NCBI GenBank assembly: GCA_002091395.1
Contig: AP017913.1
Coordinates: 364,001-428,000, forward strand
Reading direction: 5' to 3'
Origin: Candidatus Azobacteroides pseudotrichonymphae
Lineage (GTDB): Bacteria; Bacteroidota; Bacteroidia; Bacteroidales; Azobacteroidaceae
DNA length: 64,000 nucleotides
Translations under genes and position numbers: made by a program
Shown: positions 29,788-39,726 of the stretch, piece by piece
Layout of the letters: each line of letters opens with the position of its first letter
Position numbering within the stretch: position 1 is the stretch's first letter
Notes under the pieces: generated by a model
What the model was told of the DNA's origin: nothing
What the model saw: only the letters and a program-made list of their open reading frames with translations
Databases searched by the model: none

Positions 29788-30564
29788 ATGAAAAAATATA
29801 TATCCGATTGGAGAATTAAAGAAAATATTGTATTAGGGGATAAATATTTTTTATTAAAACTATGCTTAGAAAAATCTTTACCTAAAATTTTACCAGGTCA
29901 ATTTGTTCAAGTTAAGATGCAAGATTCAGAAAATACATTTCTTCGTAGACCAATTTCGGTTCATTATGTAATAAATAATGAACTTTGGTTATTAATTAAA
30001 ATTGTTGGGAAAGGAACTTATAAGTTGTCTAAAATACAACCTAATGAATATCTGAATTTGATTTATCCTTTGGGAAATGGCTTTTCTGTGCCTTCTGATT
30101 TTAGCAAAAACAAAAAAATATTTTTAATTGGTGGAGGAATAGGAATCGCACCACTGTTATATTTGGGTTATTACTTGAAAAATCTGAATTTTGATCCAAT
30201 TTTTTTATTAGGACTAAAAACAGAAAATGATTTACTTCAATTATCTGAATTTAGAAGACATGGAACTGTATACATTACAACTGAAAATGGCATGTTAGGA
30301 GAAAAAGGATTTGTAACTGATCATTCTTTATTATTTACTGTAAATGTTAATTTTATTTATGCATGTGGTCCTATACCTATGATGATATCTGTAGCAAAGT
30401 ACGCTAAAAAATATAATATACAGTGTGAAGTTTCCCTTGAAAATCGTATGGCTTGTGGGTTTGGAGTATGTCTTTGTTGTATTGAAAAAACAAAACAAGG
30501 AAATATTTGCATATGTAAAAAAGGGCCAGTGATTAATATAAATAAATTAAAATGGCAAATTTAA
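29788..30564 (+). CDS. pyrK: Dihydroorotate dehydrogenase electron transfer subunit
   Basis: 258 residues. FAD and [2Fe-2S] subunit that passes electrons from PyrD to NAD+. FLRRPIS (51-57) binds [12 protein letters not shown] (115-123) begins the NAD-binding part; the cluster cysteines are Cys223, 228, 231 and 243 (spacing C-x4-C-x2-C-x11-C). The 3' end overlaps pyrD by 13 bases, so the two are translationally coupled and form the class 1B heterotetramer. Confidence 0.96.
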   Translation: MKKYISDWRIKENIVLGDKYFLLKLCLEKSLPKILPGQFVQVKMQDSENTFLRRPISVHYVINNELWLLIKIVGKGTYKLSKIQPNEYLNLIYPLGNGFSVPSDFSKNKKIFLIGGGIGIAPLLYLGYYLKNLNFDPIFLLGLKTENDLLQLSEFRRHGTVYITTENGMLGEKGFVTDHSLLFTVNVNFIYACGPIPMMISVAKYAKKYNIQCEVSLENRMACGFGVCLCCIEKTKQGNICICKKGPVININKLKWQI

Positions 30565-31463
30565 ATATTTCTATAAATAAACTAAAATTTAAAAATCCGG
30601 TACTTGCAGCATCTGGAACATTTGGATACGGAATAGAATACTCAGATTTTATAGATCTATCACAAATTGGCGGTTTTTTTGTAAAAGGCACAACTGTCAA
30701 TCAAATGGAAGGGAATAATTATCCAAGAATAATCGAAACTTCATCAGGAATGTTAAATTCTGTTGGTTTGCAAAATAAAGGAGTGGATCATTTTATTAAT
30801 AATATTTATCCAAAAATAAAAAATATACGCACTAATATAATGGTTAATATTAGCGGATCAACTATTAAAGAATATATAATATGTGCTGAAAAAATTAATG
30901 AATTAGAAAAAATTCCTGCAATCGAATTAAATATATCTTGTCCAAATATGAAATATGGAGGGATAGATTTTGGATCTAATTGTTATTCTGCATCAAAAGT
31001 AGTCAATGCAGTTAGAAAAGTATATCATAAATTATTAATTGTTAAATTATCACCTAATGTAACAGATATTACTAAAATTGCAAAAGCTGTTGAAGAAAAA
31101 GGAGCTGATGCAATTTCTCTCATTAATACATTAATAGGAATGGCAATTAATATTGAAGATAAAAAGCCAATATTGTCCACAGTAACTGGAGGATTATCTG
31201 GTCCTTGTATTAAACCAATTGCTCTGAGAATGGTTTGGCAAACATATAAAGCTGTAAAAATTCCTATTATTGGGTTGGGAGGAATATCAAACTTTAAAGA
31301 TGCTATTGAATTTATTTTAGCTGGTGCTACTGCAATACAAGTAGGAACTTACAATTTCATTGATCCAACAATTTCTTTAAAGATAATAAATGGAATAAAT
31401 GAATATTTGGACAAAAAAAATTTAAAATCTGTAAAAGAATTGGTAGGAAAATTGATTTTTTGA
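30552..31463 (+). CDS. pyrD: Dihydroorotate dehydrogenase, class 1B catalytic subunit
   Basis: 303 residues. FMN enzyme oxidising dihydroorotate to orotate. The active-site cysteine, used in class 1 enzymes, is Cys130 in [14 protein letters not shown] near the N-terminus and [19 protein letters not shown] near the C-terminus bind FMN. Class 1B is confirmed by the overlapping pyrK. NAD+ as acceptor fits an anaerobic lifestyle. A large-loop imperfect hairpin lies just after the stop (31463-31514). Confidence 0.97.
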   Translation: MANLNISINKLKFKNPVLAASGTFGYGIEYSDFIDLSQIGGFFVKGTTVNQMEGNNYPRIIETSSGMLNSVGLQNKGVDHFINNIYPKIKNIRTNIMVNISGSTIKEYIICAEKINELEKIPAIELNISCPNMKYGGIDFGSNCYSASKVVNAVRKVYHKLLIVKLSPNVTDITKIAKAVEEKGADAISLINTLIGMAINIEDKKPILSTVTGGLSGPCIKPIALRMVWQTYKAVKIPIIGLGGISNFKDAIEFILAGATAIQVGTYNFIDPTISLKIINGINEYLDKKNLKSVKELVGKLIF

Positions 31464-31685
31464 AAAAACTACTATTCGTAAGTATTTACAAATATTCATT
31501 TATAATAGTTTTTATAAAAGCTGATTAATAATATAAATTTCACAAAAATCCGAACGCTGTAAAATAAATTAATTATCATAAAATAAATACAAGTTGGCAT
31601 GATTTTTCAACAAAAAAACCACATAAAATATTAAAATTAATAACAATTAATAAAAATTTTAAATATTTGAATTATTCTAAAATAT

Positions 31686-32267
31686 TTATTTTTTGTCTAA
31701 AAAATTTTTCAATTTCTTTAGAGCTTCTGCTCTATGACTAATAGTATTTTTTATTTCTACACCTAATTCGGCAAAAGTTTTTGTATATCCTTTAGGGATA
31801 AATATACAATCATAATCAAAACCAGTTATTCCCTTTTCTTCCTTTGCAATTGTTCCTTTTACAACTCCTTCAAAAAAAATAGTTTCTCCTTTATAAATCA
31901 ATGCGATTACTGTTCTAAATTGAGCAGAACGATTATTTTTGCCTTTTAACTCTTTTAATAATTTGCATACATTAGCTTTAGGATTTTTAATCTCACCAGC
32001 ATATCTAGATGAATAAATTCCAGGAGCATTGTTTAAAGAATAAACTTCTAATCCTGTGTCATCAGAAAAACAATCTAATTTATATGTTTGATAAACATGT
32101 TGTGCTTTTAACAAAGCGTTTCCCTTTAAAGAAGTTGAATTCTCAATAATGTCTTCTAAACAAACAATTTCTTGTAAAGAAAAAATTTGAAAATTTTTTC
32201 CAAAAATACATCTAGCTTCTAGTAGTTTATGCGAATTTTTTGTAGCAAAAATTAATTTTTTAATCAT
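31686..32267 (-). CDS. rdgB: Non-canonical purine NTP pyrophosphatase (RdgB/HAM1)
   Basis: 193 residues. Removes dITP, XTP and similar nucleotides from the pool. FATKNSHKLLEA at the N-terminus binds the nucleotide; DDTGLEVYSLNNAPGIYSSRYAG and the C-terminal region ISHRAEALKKL are the expected family blocks. It is the last gene of truA-DUF3256-rdgB, 15 bases from its neighbour. Confidence 0.96.
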   Translation of the reverse strand: MIKKLIFATKNSHKLLEARCIFGKNFQIFSLQEIVCLEDIIENSTSLKGNALLKAQHVYQTYKLDCFSDDTGLEVYSLNNAPGIYSSRYAGEIKNPKANVCKLLKELKGKNNRSAQFRTVIALIYKGETIFFEGVVKGTIAKEEKGITGFDYDCIFIPKGYTKTFAELGVEIKNTISHRAEALKKLKNFLDKK

Positions 32268-32282
32268 AGAAGTAATAAAAAT

Positions 32283-32897
32283 TTATTCAAATTGAAAACC
32301 ATTCCATTTGTATATTTTAACTTGTTTTTTAATAAAAAGTTGTATTTTCTTCTGATTTTTTACAGTTAAATCCGGAGTATTATAAAATTGTTGCAATAAA
32401 AAAAAATTAGGATTATACTCAAACTGTGTGAAAAGTGTGATAAACGTAATAAAATCTAAATTTTCATTAGTAAAACATTCTTTTTTAACAGAAATGTTAG
32501 TTGTGTATTTTTTTATTCGCTTCCAAGAAGTGGAATAAAATTCTATATAACTATCGCATGCTGATTCACAAATAGTATAAATAGTACAATAAATTCTTGT
32601 TTTATTAAGTATAGGAAGTATAATTAATTGAAAAGAAGCGTTTTTAATTTTTAATAAAAGATAATTCATTGTTAAAGTTTTAAGAGTGACTGTATCTCCA
32701 AATACGTTTGTCACAATAGATTGTGAATGATAAGCGTCGTATAAATTCATCAAATTTGTTCTGCTAAAAGAATTTAAATATAAAAATGTGGATTCAGGCA
32801 TAGATAAAAAAACATCTTTAGCTGATTTTGGATATAGTAACACTGCTGGTAGGCTAATTATTTCTAATATTATTCTAATAATGTATTTTTTTTTCAT
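32283..32897 (-). CDS. DUF3256-family protein, probably exported
   Basis: 204 residues. A basic N-terminus plus hydrophobic segment (about 5-22) looks like a signal peptide, though decayed. The following DVFLSMPESTFLYLNSFSR and the region ending YIEFYSTSWK match the pattern of DUF3256 proteins, which occur only in Bacteroidetes and often sit beside rdgB. Function is unknown. It lies 14 bases after truA and 15 before rdgB, so it is transcribed with them. Confidence 0.65.
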   Translation of the reverse strand: MKKKYIIRIILEIISLPAVLLYPKSAKDVFLSMPESTFLYLNSFSRTNLMNLYDAYHSQSIVTNVFGDTVTLKTLTMNYLLLKIKNASFQLIILPILNKTRIYCTIYTICESACDSYIEFYSTSWKRIKKYTTNISVKKECFTNENLDFITFITLFTQFEYNPNFFLLQQFYNTPDLTVKNQKKIQLFIKKQVKIYKWNGFQFE

Positions 32898-32911
32898 TTA
32901 AAATTAAATAA

Positions 32912-33649
32912 TTAAAAAATCCAATTTGGATATTCAATATTTGTTAAAAATAACGCGTGAGCTGGAACAGAATTTTTTGACATAATTTTATTATCAATGA
33001 TTTTTTTAAAATCTGTTACAGATAATTTATTTTCACCTATGCGAATTATTGTTCCTACAATAGAACGCACCATGTTACGAAGAAAACGATTTGATTTTAT
33101 TGTAAAAACATTTGTACTTCCCATTGTAGTCCATTTTGCTATACTTATTTTACAAATATTAGTTTTAGTGTTAGAATGAAGTTTACAAAAACTTGTAAAG
33201 TCAAAACACTTTAGCAAAATATTAGATGCTTCATTCATCAAATTTATATCTAATTGGTTATTCAATCTATAAAGTTGTTCAAATCTAAACGGATCTTTTT
33301 GATATGTGATATAATATTTATATGTCCGTGAAACAGCATCGAAACGAGCATGAGCATTTGGTTTCACTTGAATAATTTTATAAATAAGAATATCATTAGG
33401 AAGAATTTTATTCAACTTTTCTGTTATAAAATAAACATCTATATTATTTTCTAAGTCAAAGTGAGCTACCATTAAATTAGCATGAACCCCTTTATCTGTT
33501 CTACCAGCACCGATAATAGTAATAGATTTACGTAATAAAACACTTAAACATTGTTGAATTTTTTGTTGTATAGATACTCCATTAGGTTGTACTTGCCAAC
33601 CACAATAGTTTTTCCCATTGTAGGCGAGATAAACAAAATAACGATTCAT
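32912..33649 (-). CDS. truA: tRNA pseudouridine synthase A
   Basis: 245 residues. Makes pseudouridine at positions 38-40 of tRNA anticodon stems. The catalytic aspartate is Asp52 in GAGRTDKGVHA; YNGKNYCGWQVQP opens the protein as in the family, and RNMVRSIVGTIIRIG is the conserved C-terminal block. First gene of the truA-DUF3256-rdgB group. Confidence 0.97.
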   Translation of the reverse strand: MNRYFVYLAYNGKNYCGWQVQPNGVSIQQKIQQCLSVLLRKSITIIGAGRTDKGVHANLMVAHFDLENNIDVYFITEKLNKILPNDILIYKIIQVKPNAHARFDAVSRTYKYYITYQKDPFRFEQLYRLNNQLDINLMNEASNILLKCFDFTSFCKLHSNTKTNICKISIAKWTTMGSTNVFTIKSNRFLRNMVRSIVGTIIRIGENKLSVTDFKKIIDNKIMSKNSVPAHALFLTNIEYPNWIF

Positions 33650-33942
33650 ATTTGTTACAACAATAAAAATCTAAATCATACAAATTGCTACTGTATTAAA
33701 ATTAATTTAGATAAAAAATTTATTTTTTTGCTTTATCATTACTAAATATCAATAATCGTGCAAATTATTTTTATCAAAAATTAGAATAATACTATCAACT
33801 TTTTAATAAAAATTTTAAATCAAATTTCTTGTTATGATATTTTAATTATAATTCAATTGGTTATAAATTCTATTATTCTTCATAATTACGATATTCATGT
33901 ATAACGGTCTTATTTACTTAAAACAAAAATAAATTTTCTAAT

Positions 33943-34881
33943 TTATAATAAATATAGAGAACTAATAGAAGCATTATTACAAACTTGAATAATAGCAGTT
34001 GCAAACAATTTAGATATAGAAATAATTTTTATTTTTTTGTTTTCTTGAAAATAAGGGATAGTATCAGTGAAAATAATACTTGTCAGCATAGAACGATCAA
34101 TAATGATAGAAGCAGAATTAGACATTACTGGATGTGAAACAACGGCTCTAACTGAATTTGCTCCCATTTCTATCATTAAGTCAGCGGCTCTAGTAATGGT
34201 TCCAGCTGTATCTACCATATCATCTATCAAAATGACATTCATTCCATTTATGTTTCCAATAATTTTCATATCTGACACTTTATTAGCTTTTTCACGTAAC
34301 TTATAACAAATAACCATTGGAACATCTAAATGTTTTGAGTAAGAGTTTGCTCTTTTTGTTCCACCAACATCTGGAGTTGCAATAGTTAAATTTGACAAGT
34401 TCCATGTTTTAATTTCATCTATCAAAATTGATGATGCATACAAATGATCTACTGGAACATTAAAAAATCCCTGTATTTGATCAGCGTGTAAATCCATTGT
34501 AATTAACCTATTTATACCAGCAACACTTAATAAATCAGCAACTAACTTGGCTCCAATAGCAACACGAGGTTTATCCTTTCTATCTTGACGAGCCCATCCG
34601 AAATAAGGGACAACAGCTATGATCGATTTTGCTGATGCTCTTTTAGCTGCATCAATCATCAAAAGTAATTCCATTAAATTGTTAGCATCTGGGAAAATAG
34701 ATTGTATAAGAAACACATTAAACCCACGAATAGATTCTTCATAAGAAATAGCAAACTCACCATCAGAAAAATGTTCAATATTCATTTGTCCAAGTGAACA
34801 ACCTAAATCATTACAAATTTTTTCTGCTAAATAACGAGATTTTGTTCCTGAAAACACCTTGTAAGGAATTTTCGTGTTCAT
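33943..34881 (-). CDS. prs: Ribose-phosphate pyrophosphokinase
   Basis: 312 residues. Makes PRPP for purine, pyrimidine, histidine and NAD synthesis. The flexible-loop region YFGWARQDRKDKPR, the metal-binding MDLHADQIQGFF and the PRPP-binding loop VILIDDMVDTAGT are intact. It follows ilvE by 38 bases on the same strand and may share its promoter. About 290 bases of unremarkable AT-rich DNA separate it from truA. Confidence 0.97.
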   Translation of the reverse strand: MNTKIPYKVFSGTKSRYLAEKICNDLGCSLGQMNIEHFSDGEFAISYEESIRGFNVFLIQSIFPDANNLMELLLMIDAAKRASAKSIIAVVPYFGWARQDRKDKPRVAIGAKLVADLLSVAGINRLITMDLHADQIQGFFNVPVDHLYASSILIDEIKTWNLSNLTIATPDVGGTKRANSYSKHLDVPMVICYKLREKANKVSDMKIIGNINGMNVILIDDMVDTAGTITRAADLMIEMGANSVRAVVSHPVMSNSASIIIDRSMLTSIIFTDTIPYFQENKKIKIISISKLFATAIIQVCNNASISSLYLL

Positions 34882-34919
34882 AAAATATAGCGTTTAAATA
34901 TAAAAATTTTTTATTAAAA

Positions 34920-35939
34920 TTATTCCATTACAGTTATCCATCCAAATTCATCTTCTTCATCACCGTACTGTATTGCTCTCAATTTATTATATAATTTTAT
35001 ACTTACTGGACCAGGTTCTCTATTTTCAGAGAAAATATATGATTTATTTTTATCTACATCATCTATTCTATAGATAGGGCTAATCACAGCTGCCGTACCA
35101 CACATGCCAGCTTCATCTAATGTTATCAATTCTTCTATTGGAATCTGTCGTCTTTCTACTTTCATTCCCATAGAACTAACAAGTTGCATCAGACTTTTAT
35201 TCGTGATAGAAGGTAAAATAGAGCTAGATTTTGGAGTAATATACGTATTGTTTTTTATTCCAAAAAAATTTGCAGGACCGCATTCATCAATGTATTTTTT
35301 TTCTTTAGCATCCAAGTATAACACAGCTGAGTATCCTTTTTTGTGAGCAATTTCTCCTGCTACTAAACTAGCAGCATAATTACCACCTACTTTATAAGAT
35401 CCTGTCCCGTAAGGAGCAGCACGATCATACTCTCTAAATATGCCAACTGAAGTCGTTTTAAATCCTTCTCTAAAATATGGGCCAACAGGTATTACAAATA
35501 CTACAAAAAGATATTCATTTGCAGCTTTAATCCCAACTTGGGCAGACATTCCAACCAATAACGGACGAATATACAAAGAAGCTTTACTCTCATAAGGAGG
35601 AACAAAACGTCTATTTTTATTTATCACTGTTATTATCGCTTTTTCAAACATGTCTACTGGTAACTCAGGCATTGAAATTCCTCGTGCAGATGAACGTATA
35701 CGTAAAGCATTTTCTCGCATACGAAAAATACGAATTTTTTTATCTTTTCCTCTAAATGCTTTTAACCCTTCAAAGACTTCTTGACCATAATGAAGACAAG
35801 TGGCAGCTATATGCATAGGAACCTGTTCAGAATCAGTAATTTCTAAATCGCTCCATTTACCTTCATAATAATATGATCTTACATTATAATCGGTTTTTAC
35901 ATATCCAAAAGATAACTCAGTCCAATTGATATTCCCCAT
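34920..35939 (-). CDS. ilvE: Branched-chain amino acid aminotransferase
   Basis: 339 residues. Fold-IV PLP enzyme of the larger type common in Bacteroidetes, catalysing the last step of valine, leucine and isoleucine synthesis. The PLP lysine is K183 in GSYKVGGNYAAS; QEVFEGLKAFRG and DECGPANFFGIK are characteristic. It may also provide ketoisovalerate for PanB by the reverse reaction. It is divergent from metF. Confidence 0.96.
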   Translation of the reverse strand: MGNINWTELSFGYVKTDYNVRSYYYEGKWSDLEITDSEQVPMHIAATCLHYGQEVFEGLKAFRGKDKKIRIFRMRENALRIRSSARGISMPELPVDMFEKAIITVINKNRRFVPPYESKASLYIRPLLVGMSAQVGIKAANEYLFVVFVIPVGPYFREGFKTTSVGIFREYDRAAPYGTGSYKVGGNYAASLVAGEIAHKKGYSAVLYLDAKEKKYIDECGPANFFGIKNNTYITPKSSSILPSITNKSLMQLVSSMGMKVERRQIPIEELITLDEAGMCGTAAVISPIYRIDDVDKNKSYIFSENREPGPVSIKLYNKLRAIQYGDEEDEFGWITVME

Positions 35940-36095
35940 ATCCTAATAATACTTTCATATCCAAAATCATTATTCTACTATTAATCAAAGTAAACAATAA
36001 AGCATTCCGGAAGAAGTTAGAAATTTTTCTTGTCATAAAGGTAATATTTCACTTTTTATTTTATTAATTATCTTTACCAAAAAAATAAAAATATT

Positions 36096-37049
36096 ATGAG
36101 TATAATTGATTTTTTAAATGACAATTCTAAATTTACATTTTCTTTTGAGCTTTTGCCGCCGTTAAAAGGAAATAATTTCTCAAAAGTTTGTGAAATCATA
36201 GACAATTTACAAGAATTTGCTCCTAAATATATAAACATTACAACACACCATAGTGAAAATATTTTCAGAGAAAATAGTAATGGAACGTTAACAAAGGTCA
36301 ATGTTCGTAAACGTCCAGGTACTGTTGCTATAGCTGCTGCTATTCAAAACAAATATCATATTACTTCTGTCCCTCATATTATTTGCAAAGGATTCTCAAA
36401 AGAAGAAACTGAATATACATTAATTGATCTACAATATCTTGGAGTAACTGATTTATTATTATTGAGAGGAGATATTAACAAATTAGAACAAGATAGAATT
36501 TTTTCACATAGAAGTCATGAATATACAGTTGAATTAATAAATCAGGTGAATAATTTCAATCAAGGGATTGATTTATCAGGCAATTTTTTCCAAAAACCAG
36601 AAACGCCATTTTCATTTGGTGTTGCTTGTTATCCAGAAAAACATGAAGAAGCAATTAACATTGAATCAGACATTGCTTTTTTAAAAAAAAAAATTGCTTT
36701 AGGAGCTAAATATGCTGTTACTCAAATGTTTTTTGACAATCAAAAATATTTTGAATATATTTCTAATTGTAGAAAAATAGGTATTACAATCCCAATTGTT
36801 CCAGGAATAAAACCAATTGTTTTTCTTGATCAATTAGTTGTTTTGCCAAAAATTTTTCATGTAAATTTTCCTGAAATACTAAAAATTGAGCTGCAAAAAT
36901 GCAAAACAGATAAAGCAATACAACAAGTTGGAATTGAATGGGGAATTCACCAATGTAAAGAGCTAATAAGTGCTGGAATTAAAAATTTACATTTTTATAC
37001 ATTTATGGGAACAAATAGTGTACGAAGCATACTAAAAGAAATCTACTGA
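36096..37049 (+). CDS. metF: 5,10-methylenetetrahydrofolate reductase
   Basis: 317 residues. FAD enzyme that reduces methylene-THF to methyl-THF for methionine synthesis. The TIM-barrel family blocks FTFSFELLPP, YINITTHH, TSVPHIICKG, DLLLLRGD and FSFGVACYPEKH are in order, and AVTQMFFD is near the flavin site. It starts a plus-strand run, with holB 6 bases downstream. GlyA supplies its substrate and MetY works in the same methionine route. Confidence 0.95.
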   Translation: MSIIDFLNDNSKFTFSFELLPPLKGNNFSKVCEIIDNLQEFAPKYINITTHHSENIFRENSNGTLTKVNVRKRPGTVAIAAAIQNKYHITSVPHIICKGFSKEETEYTLIDLQYLGVTDLLLLRGDINKLEQDRIFSHRSHEYTVELINQVNNFNQGIDLSGNFFQKPETPFSFGVACYPEKHEEAINIESDIAFLKKKIALGAKYAVTQMFFDNQKYFEYISNCRKIGITIPIVPGIKPIVFLDQLVVLPKIFHVNFPEILKIELQKCKTDKAIQQVGIEWGIHQCKELISAGIKNLHFYTFMGTNSVRSILKEIY

Positions 37050-37055
37050 AAATAT

Positions 37056-38186
37056 ATGTTTTTCAAAAATATTGTTGGTCAAACTCCGATTAAAAATAAG
37101 TTAATTCGATCTATAAAAGATGGTTTTATACCTAATGCATGGCTAATTGTTGGAAATCATGGAGCTGGAACACTTGTTTTGGCTTTAGCTTATGCTCGTT
37201 ATTTACATTGTTCTAATAAAGGGGAAAATGATGCATGTGGAAAATGTCTAAGTTGTCTTAAATTCAACAAACTTACTCACCCTGATCTGCACTTTATTTT
37301 TCCTATTGTTAATAAAAAGGAAGATAAAAAAGAATCATATTGTGATGATTTTCTTCCAGAATGGAGAAATTTTCTACTTAAAATGCCATATGGAGGATTT
37401 ACTTCTTGGAGTAAAAATATTAAAGAAAATAAAATCCAAAGTTTAATTTATGCAAGAGAAAGTGACGAAATAATACGTAAATTAAGTTTTAAATCTTATG
37501 AATCATATTATAAATCTGTAATAATTTGGTTGCCAGAAAAAATGCATAAATCAACAGCAAACAAATTGCTAAAATTATTGGAAGAACCACCTATAAAAAC
37601 TGTTTTTATTTTAGTATCTGAAGATACTAATAATATACTCAAAACTATTTGTTCTAGAACACAAATTTTAATAGTGCCACCTATTACTGACCAAGATTTG
37701 TTTTGTAATTTAAAAAAAATATATAACGTTTCAGAGCAAAATATCTGGGCAACGATACGTTTAGCTGAAGGAGATTATGAAAAAGCAACAAAAATATTGT
37801 CTTCTTTAAATGAAGATGACTTTTATTTCAATTTGTTTACTTCAGTTATGTATAATGCATTTCAAAAAAACATTTTAAATATGAAAATTGCATCAAATGA
37901 ATTCGCTGCAATAAGTAAAGAACGACAAAAAAAATTTTTAGAATACGCTCAAAAAATGATAAGAGAAATTTTCTTTTATCGACTGCACAAACCAGAAATA
38001 AATTATATGAATAATAAAGAAACTGAGTTTGTAAAAAAAAATATTCACTTCATAAATGAAGTGAATATTTTTGATTTTACTAAAGAATTTATTTTAGCAA
38101 AACGCCATATAGAATACAACGTTAATTCTCGTATGATTTTTTTTGATCTATCGATGAAAATAGCACTTTTTTTAAAAAAACATTAA
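37056..38186 (+). CDS. holB: DNA polymerase III subunit delta prime
   Basis: 376 residues. Clamp-loader AAA+ protein. VGQTPIKNKL opens the domain, the zinc-binding cysteines are Cys52, 61, 64 and 67, and LLKLLEEPP is the conserved DnaX/delta' block, followed by a sensor-like ICSRTQ. The Walker A-like loop reads GNHGAGTL (33-40) with Thr39 in the lysine position, so it probably does not hydrolyse ATP, as for most delta' subunits. Only 6 bases follow metF. HolA (delta) is encoded near the right end of the window. Confidence 0.9.
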   Translation: MFFKNIVGQTPIKNKLIRSIKDGFIPNAWLIVGNHGAGTLVLALAYARYLHCSNKGENDACGKCLSCLKFNKLTHPDLHFIFPIVNKKEDKKESYCDDFLPEWRNFLLKMPYGGFTSWSKNIKENKIQSLIYARESDEIIRKLSFKSYESYYKSVIIWLPEKMHKSTANKLLKLLEEPPIKTVFILVSEDTNNILKTICSRTQILIVPPITDQDLFCNLKKIYNVSEQNIWATIRLAEGDYEKATKILSSLNEDDFYFNLFTSVMYNAFQKNILNMKIASNEFAAISKERQKKFLEYAQKMIREIFFYRLHKPEINYMNNKETEFVKKNIHFINEVNIFDFTKEFILAKRHIEYNVNSRMIFFDLSMKIALFLKKH

Positions 38187-38217
38187 TTTAAACCTATAAT
38201 ACTAATCAATTTAAATT

Positions 38218-39222
38218 ATGAATTACCATTCATATGTTAGAAAACAATGCGTTTCATTAAAAAATAATTATTATGAAAAACAAAACCAATGCAATAAATT
38301 TAGAGTATGTGATTACCTCTGTGATATCACAGATTTTCAACAAAATTCCAACTATATAGAGGCTCAATTTAAAAATTCTAGAAAAGAATTTTATATTGAT
38401 GACAAAGGGTTAGAATTGAAAAGAGGAGATATGGTTGTTGTGGAATGTACTCATGGTTATGATATTGGAGTAATCACTTTAACAGGTCAATTAGTTTTAC
38501 TACAAATGAAAAAACGGGGTCGCTTAAATACTGAAATAAAGAAAATTTATCGCAAAGCTAATATTATTGATGTTGAAAAATATGAAGAAATTAAAGCTAA
38601 AGAATATCAAACTATGATTCGTTCTCGAAAAATTGCAAAATGTCTTGGATTACAAATGAAAATAAGCTATGTAGAATATCAAGGCGATGGAAGTAAAGTT
38701 ATTTTTTATTATGTAGCTGAAGAAAGAGTAGACTTTCGTCAGTTAATTAAAGATTTAGCCAAAATTTTTCATGTTCGTATAGAGATGAAACAAATTGGAG
38801 TTCGTCAAGAAACTGGACAAATTGGCGGAATAGGGTCTTGTGGACGAGAATTTTGTTGTGCAAGTTGGATGAATAATTTTACATCAGTTTCTACAAATGT
38901 TACGCAATTACAAAATATACCTTTTAATACACAAAAATTAACTGGACAATGTTCTAAATTACAGTGTTGTTTAAATTATGAAATAGATACATACACAAAA
39001 ATTCAAAACAATTTTCCTTCCAAAAAAATTCCGTTATTAAGTCAATCTGGGATATATTATTGTATTAAAATAGATGTTTTAAAAAATCAAATGTATTATT
39101 CAACTAGTATTAATAATCCAACTAACATAACTGTTCTTTCTTCCGAAAGAGTATCTGAAGTAATCTGTATGAATAAAAAAGGACATAAACCAATTGCATT
39201 AGAAACAAATAAAAATAAATAA
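38218..39222 (+). CDS. ricT: PSP1/RicT-family iron-sulfur regulatory protein
   Basis: 334 residues. PSP1 C-terminal domain protein (YaaT/RicT). The conserved cysteine clusters SCGREFCCASW and CSKLQCCLNYE and the block RQETGQIGGIG are intact; in Bacillus, RicT binds Fe-S clusters and works with RicA and RicF in RNA maturation. The function in Bacteroidetes is not established. The gene follows holB by 31 bases, the arrangement common in the phylum; gldH, often next, is missing here. Confidence 0.88.
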   Translation: MNYHSYVRKQCVSLKNNYYEKQNQCNKFRVCDYLCDITDFQQNSNYIEAQFKNSRKEFYIDDKGLELKRGDMVVVECTHGYDIGVITLTGQLVLLQMKKRGRLNTEIKKIYRKANIIDVEKYEEIKAKEYQTMIRSRKIAKCLGLQMKISYVEYQGDGSKVIFYYVAEERVDFRQLIKDLAKIFHVRIEMKQIGVRQETGQIGGIGSCGREFCCASWMNNFTSVSTNVTQLQNIPFNTQKLTGQCSKLQCCLNYEIDTYTKIQNNFPSKKIPLLSQSGIYYCIKIDVLKNQMYYSTSINNPTNITVLSSERVSEVICMNKKGHKPIALETNKNK

Positions 39223-39726
39223 ATAGTATATTATAAATATTAATTAATACATTTCAAAAAAGATTATTACTAATTTTTAACCAAGTAAAACACGTACACC
39301 ATAAAATTGTATAATTCAGATAAAAACTAAATAAAAATTAAACGAACCATTAAATTATCAAGAATATATATGTATATATAGAATAAAAAACTATAAAAAA
39401 TTTTATTTCAACACATTTTCATATTTTAAATTTATTTTCTTGATAAAAATTATAAATTTCGATCCGTAGTTTATCAAACTAATAATTAAGCAATATATAA
39501 TTTAAATTTAAAATAACATAAAACACTTCTATTTTTGGATTAAAACATATAAATGTTTAACTTAACTTGTACGTTGAAGGTTGTAGTAAAATTATACGTA
39601 ATATTTATACGGTTTTGATATTCATGTTTTATAGTTGATCTGAAAAATTGATGTATTTTTTTTACATTTCAAATATACGTATAAAATTACTAAAAAATTT
39701 AAGTATATTAATACTAAACAAGCGTC
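39223..39726. other. 504-base spacer with no recognisable gene
   Basis: AT-rich DNA with a C-over-G and A-over-T plus-strand bias. No reading frame, tRNA or strong hairpin was found. In related free-living Bacteroidetes I recall gldH after ricT, so this may be the place of a deleted or eroded gene, but no recognisable remnant remains. Confidence 0.5.

Noticed and set aside
31594..31611. Sigma-54-like TTGGCATGATTTTTCAA
   Set aside because: The -12 block reads TTCA, not TTGC, and the site points into a convergent spacer with no gene to drive.
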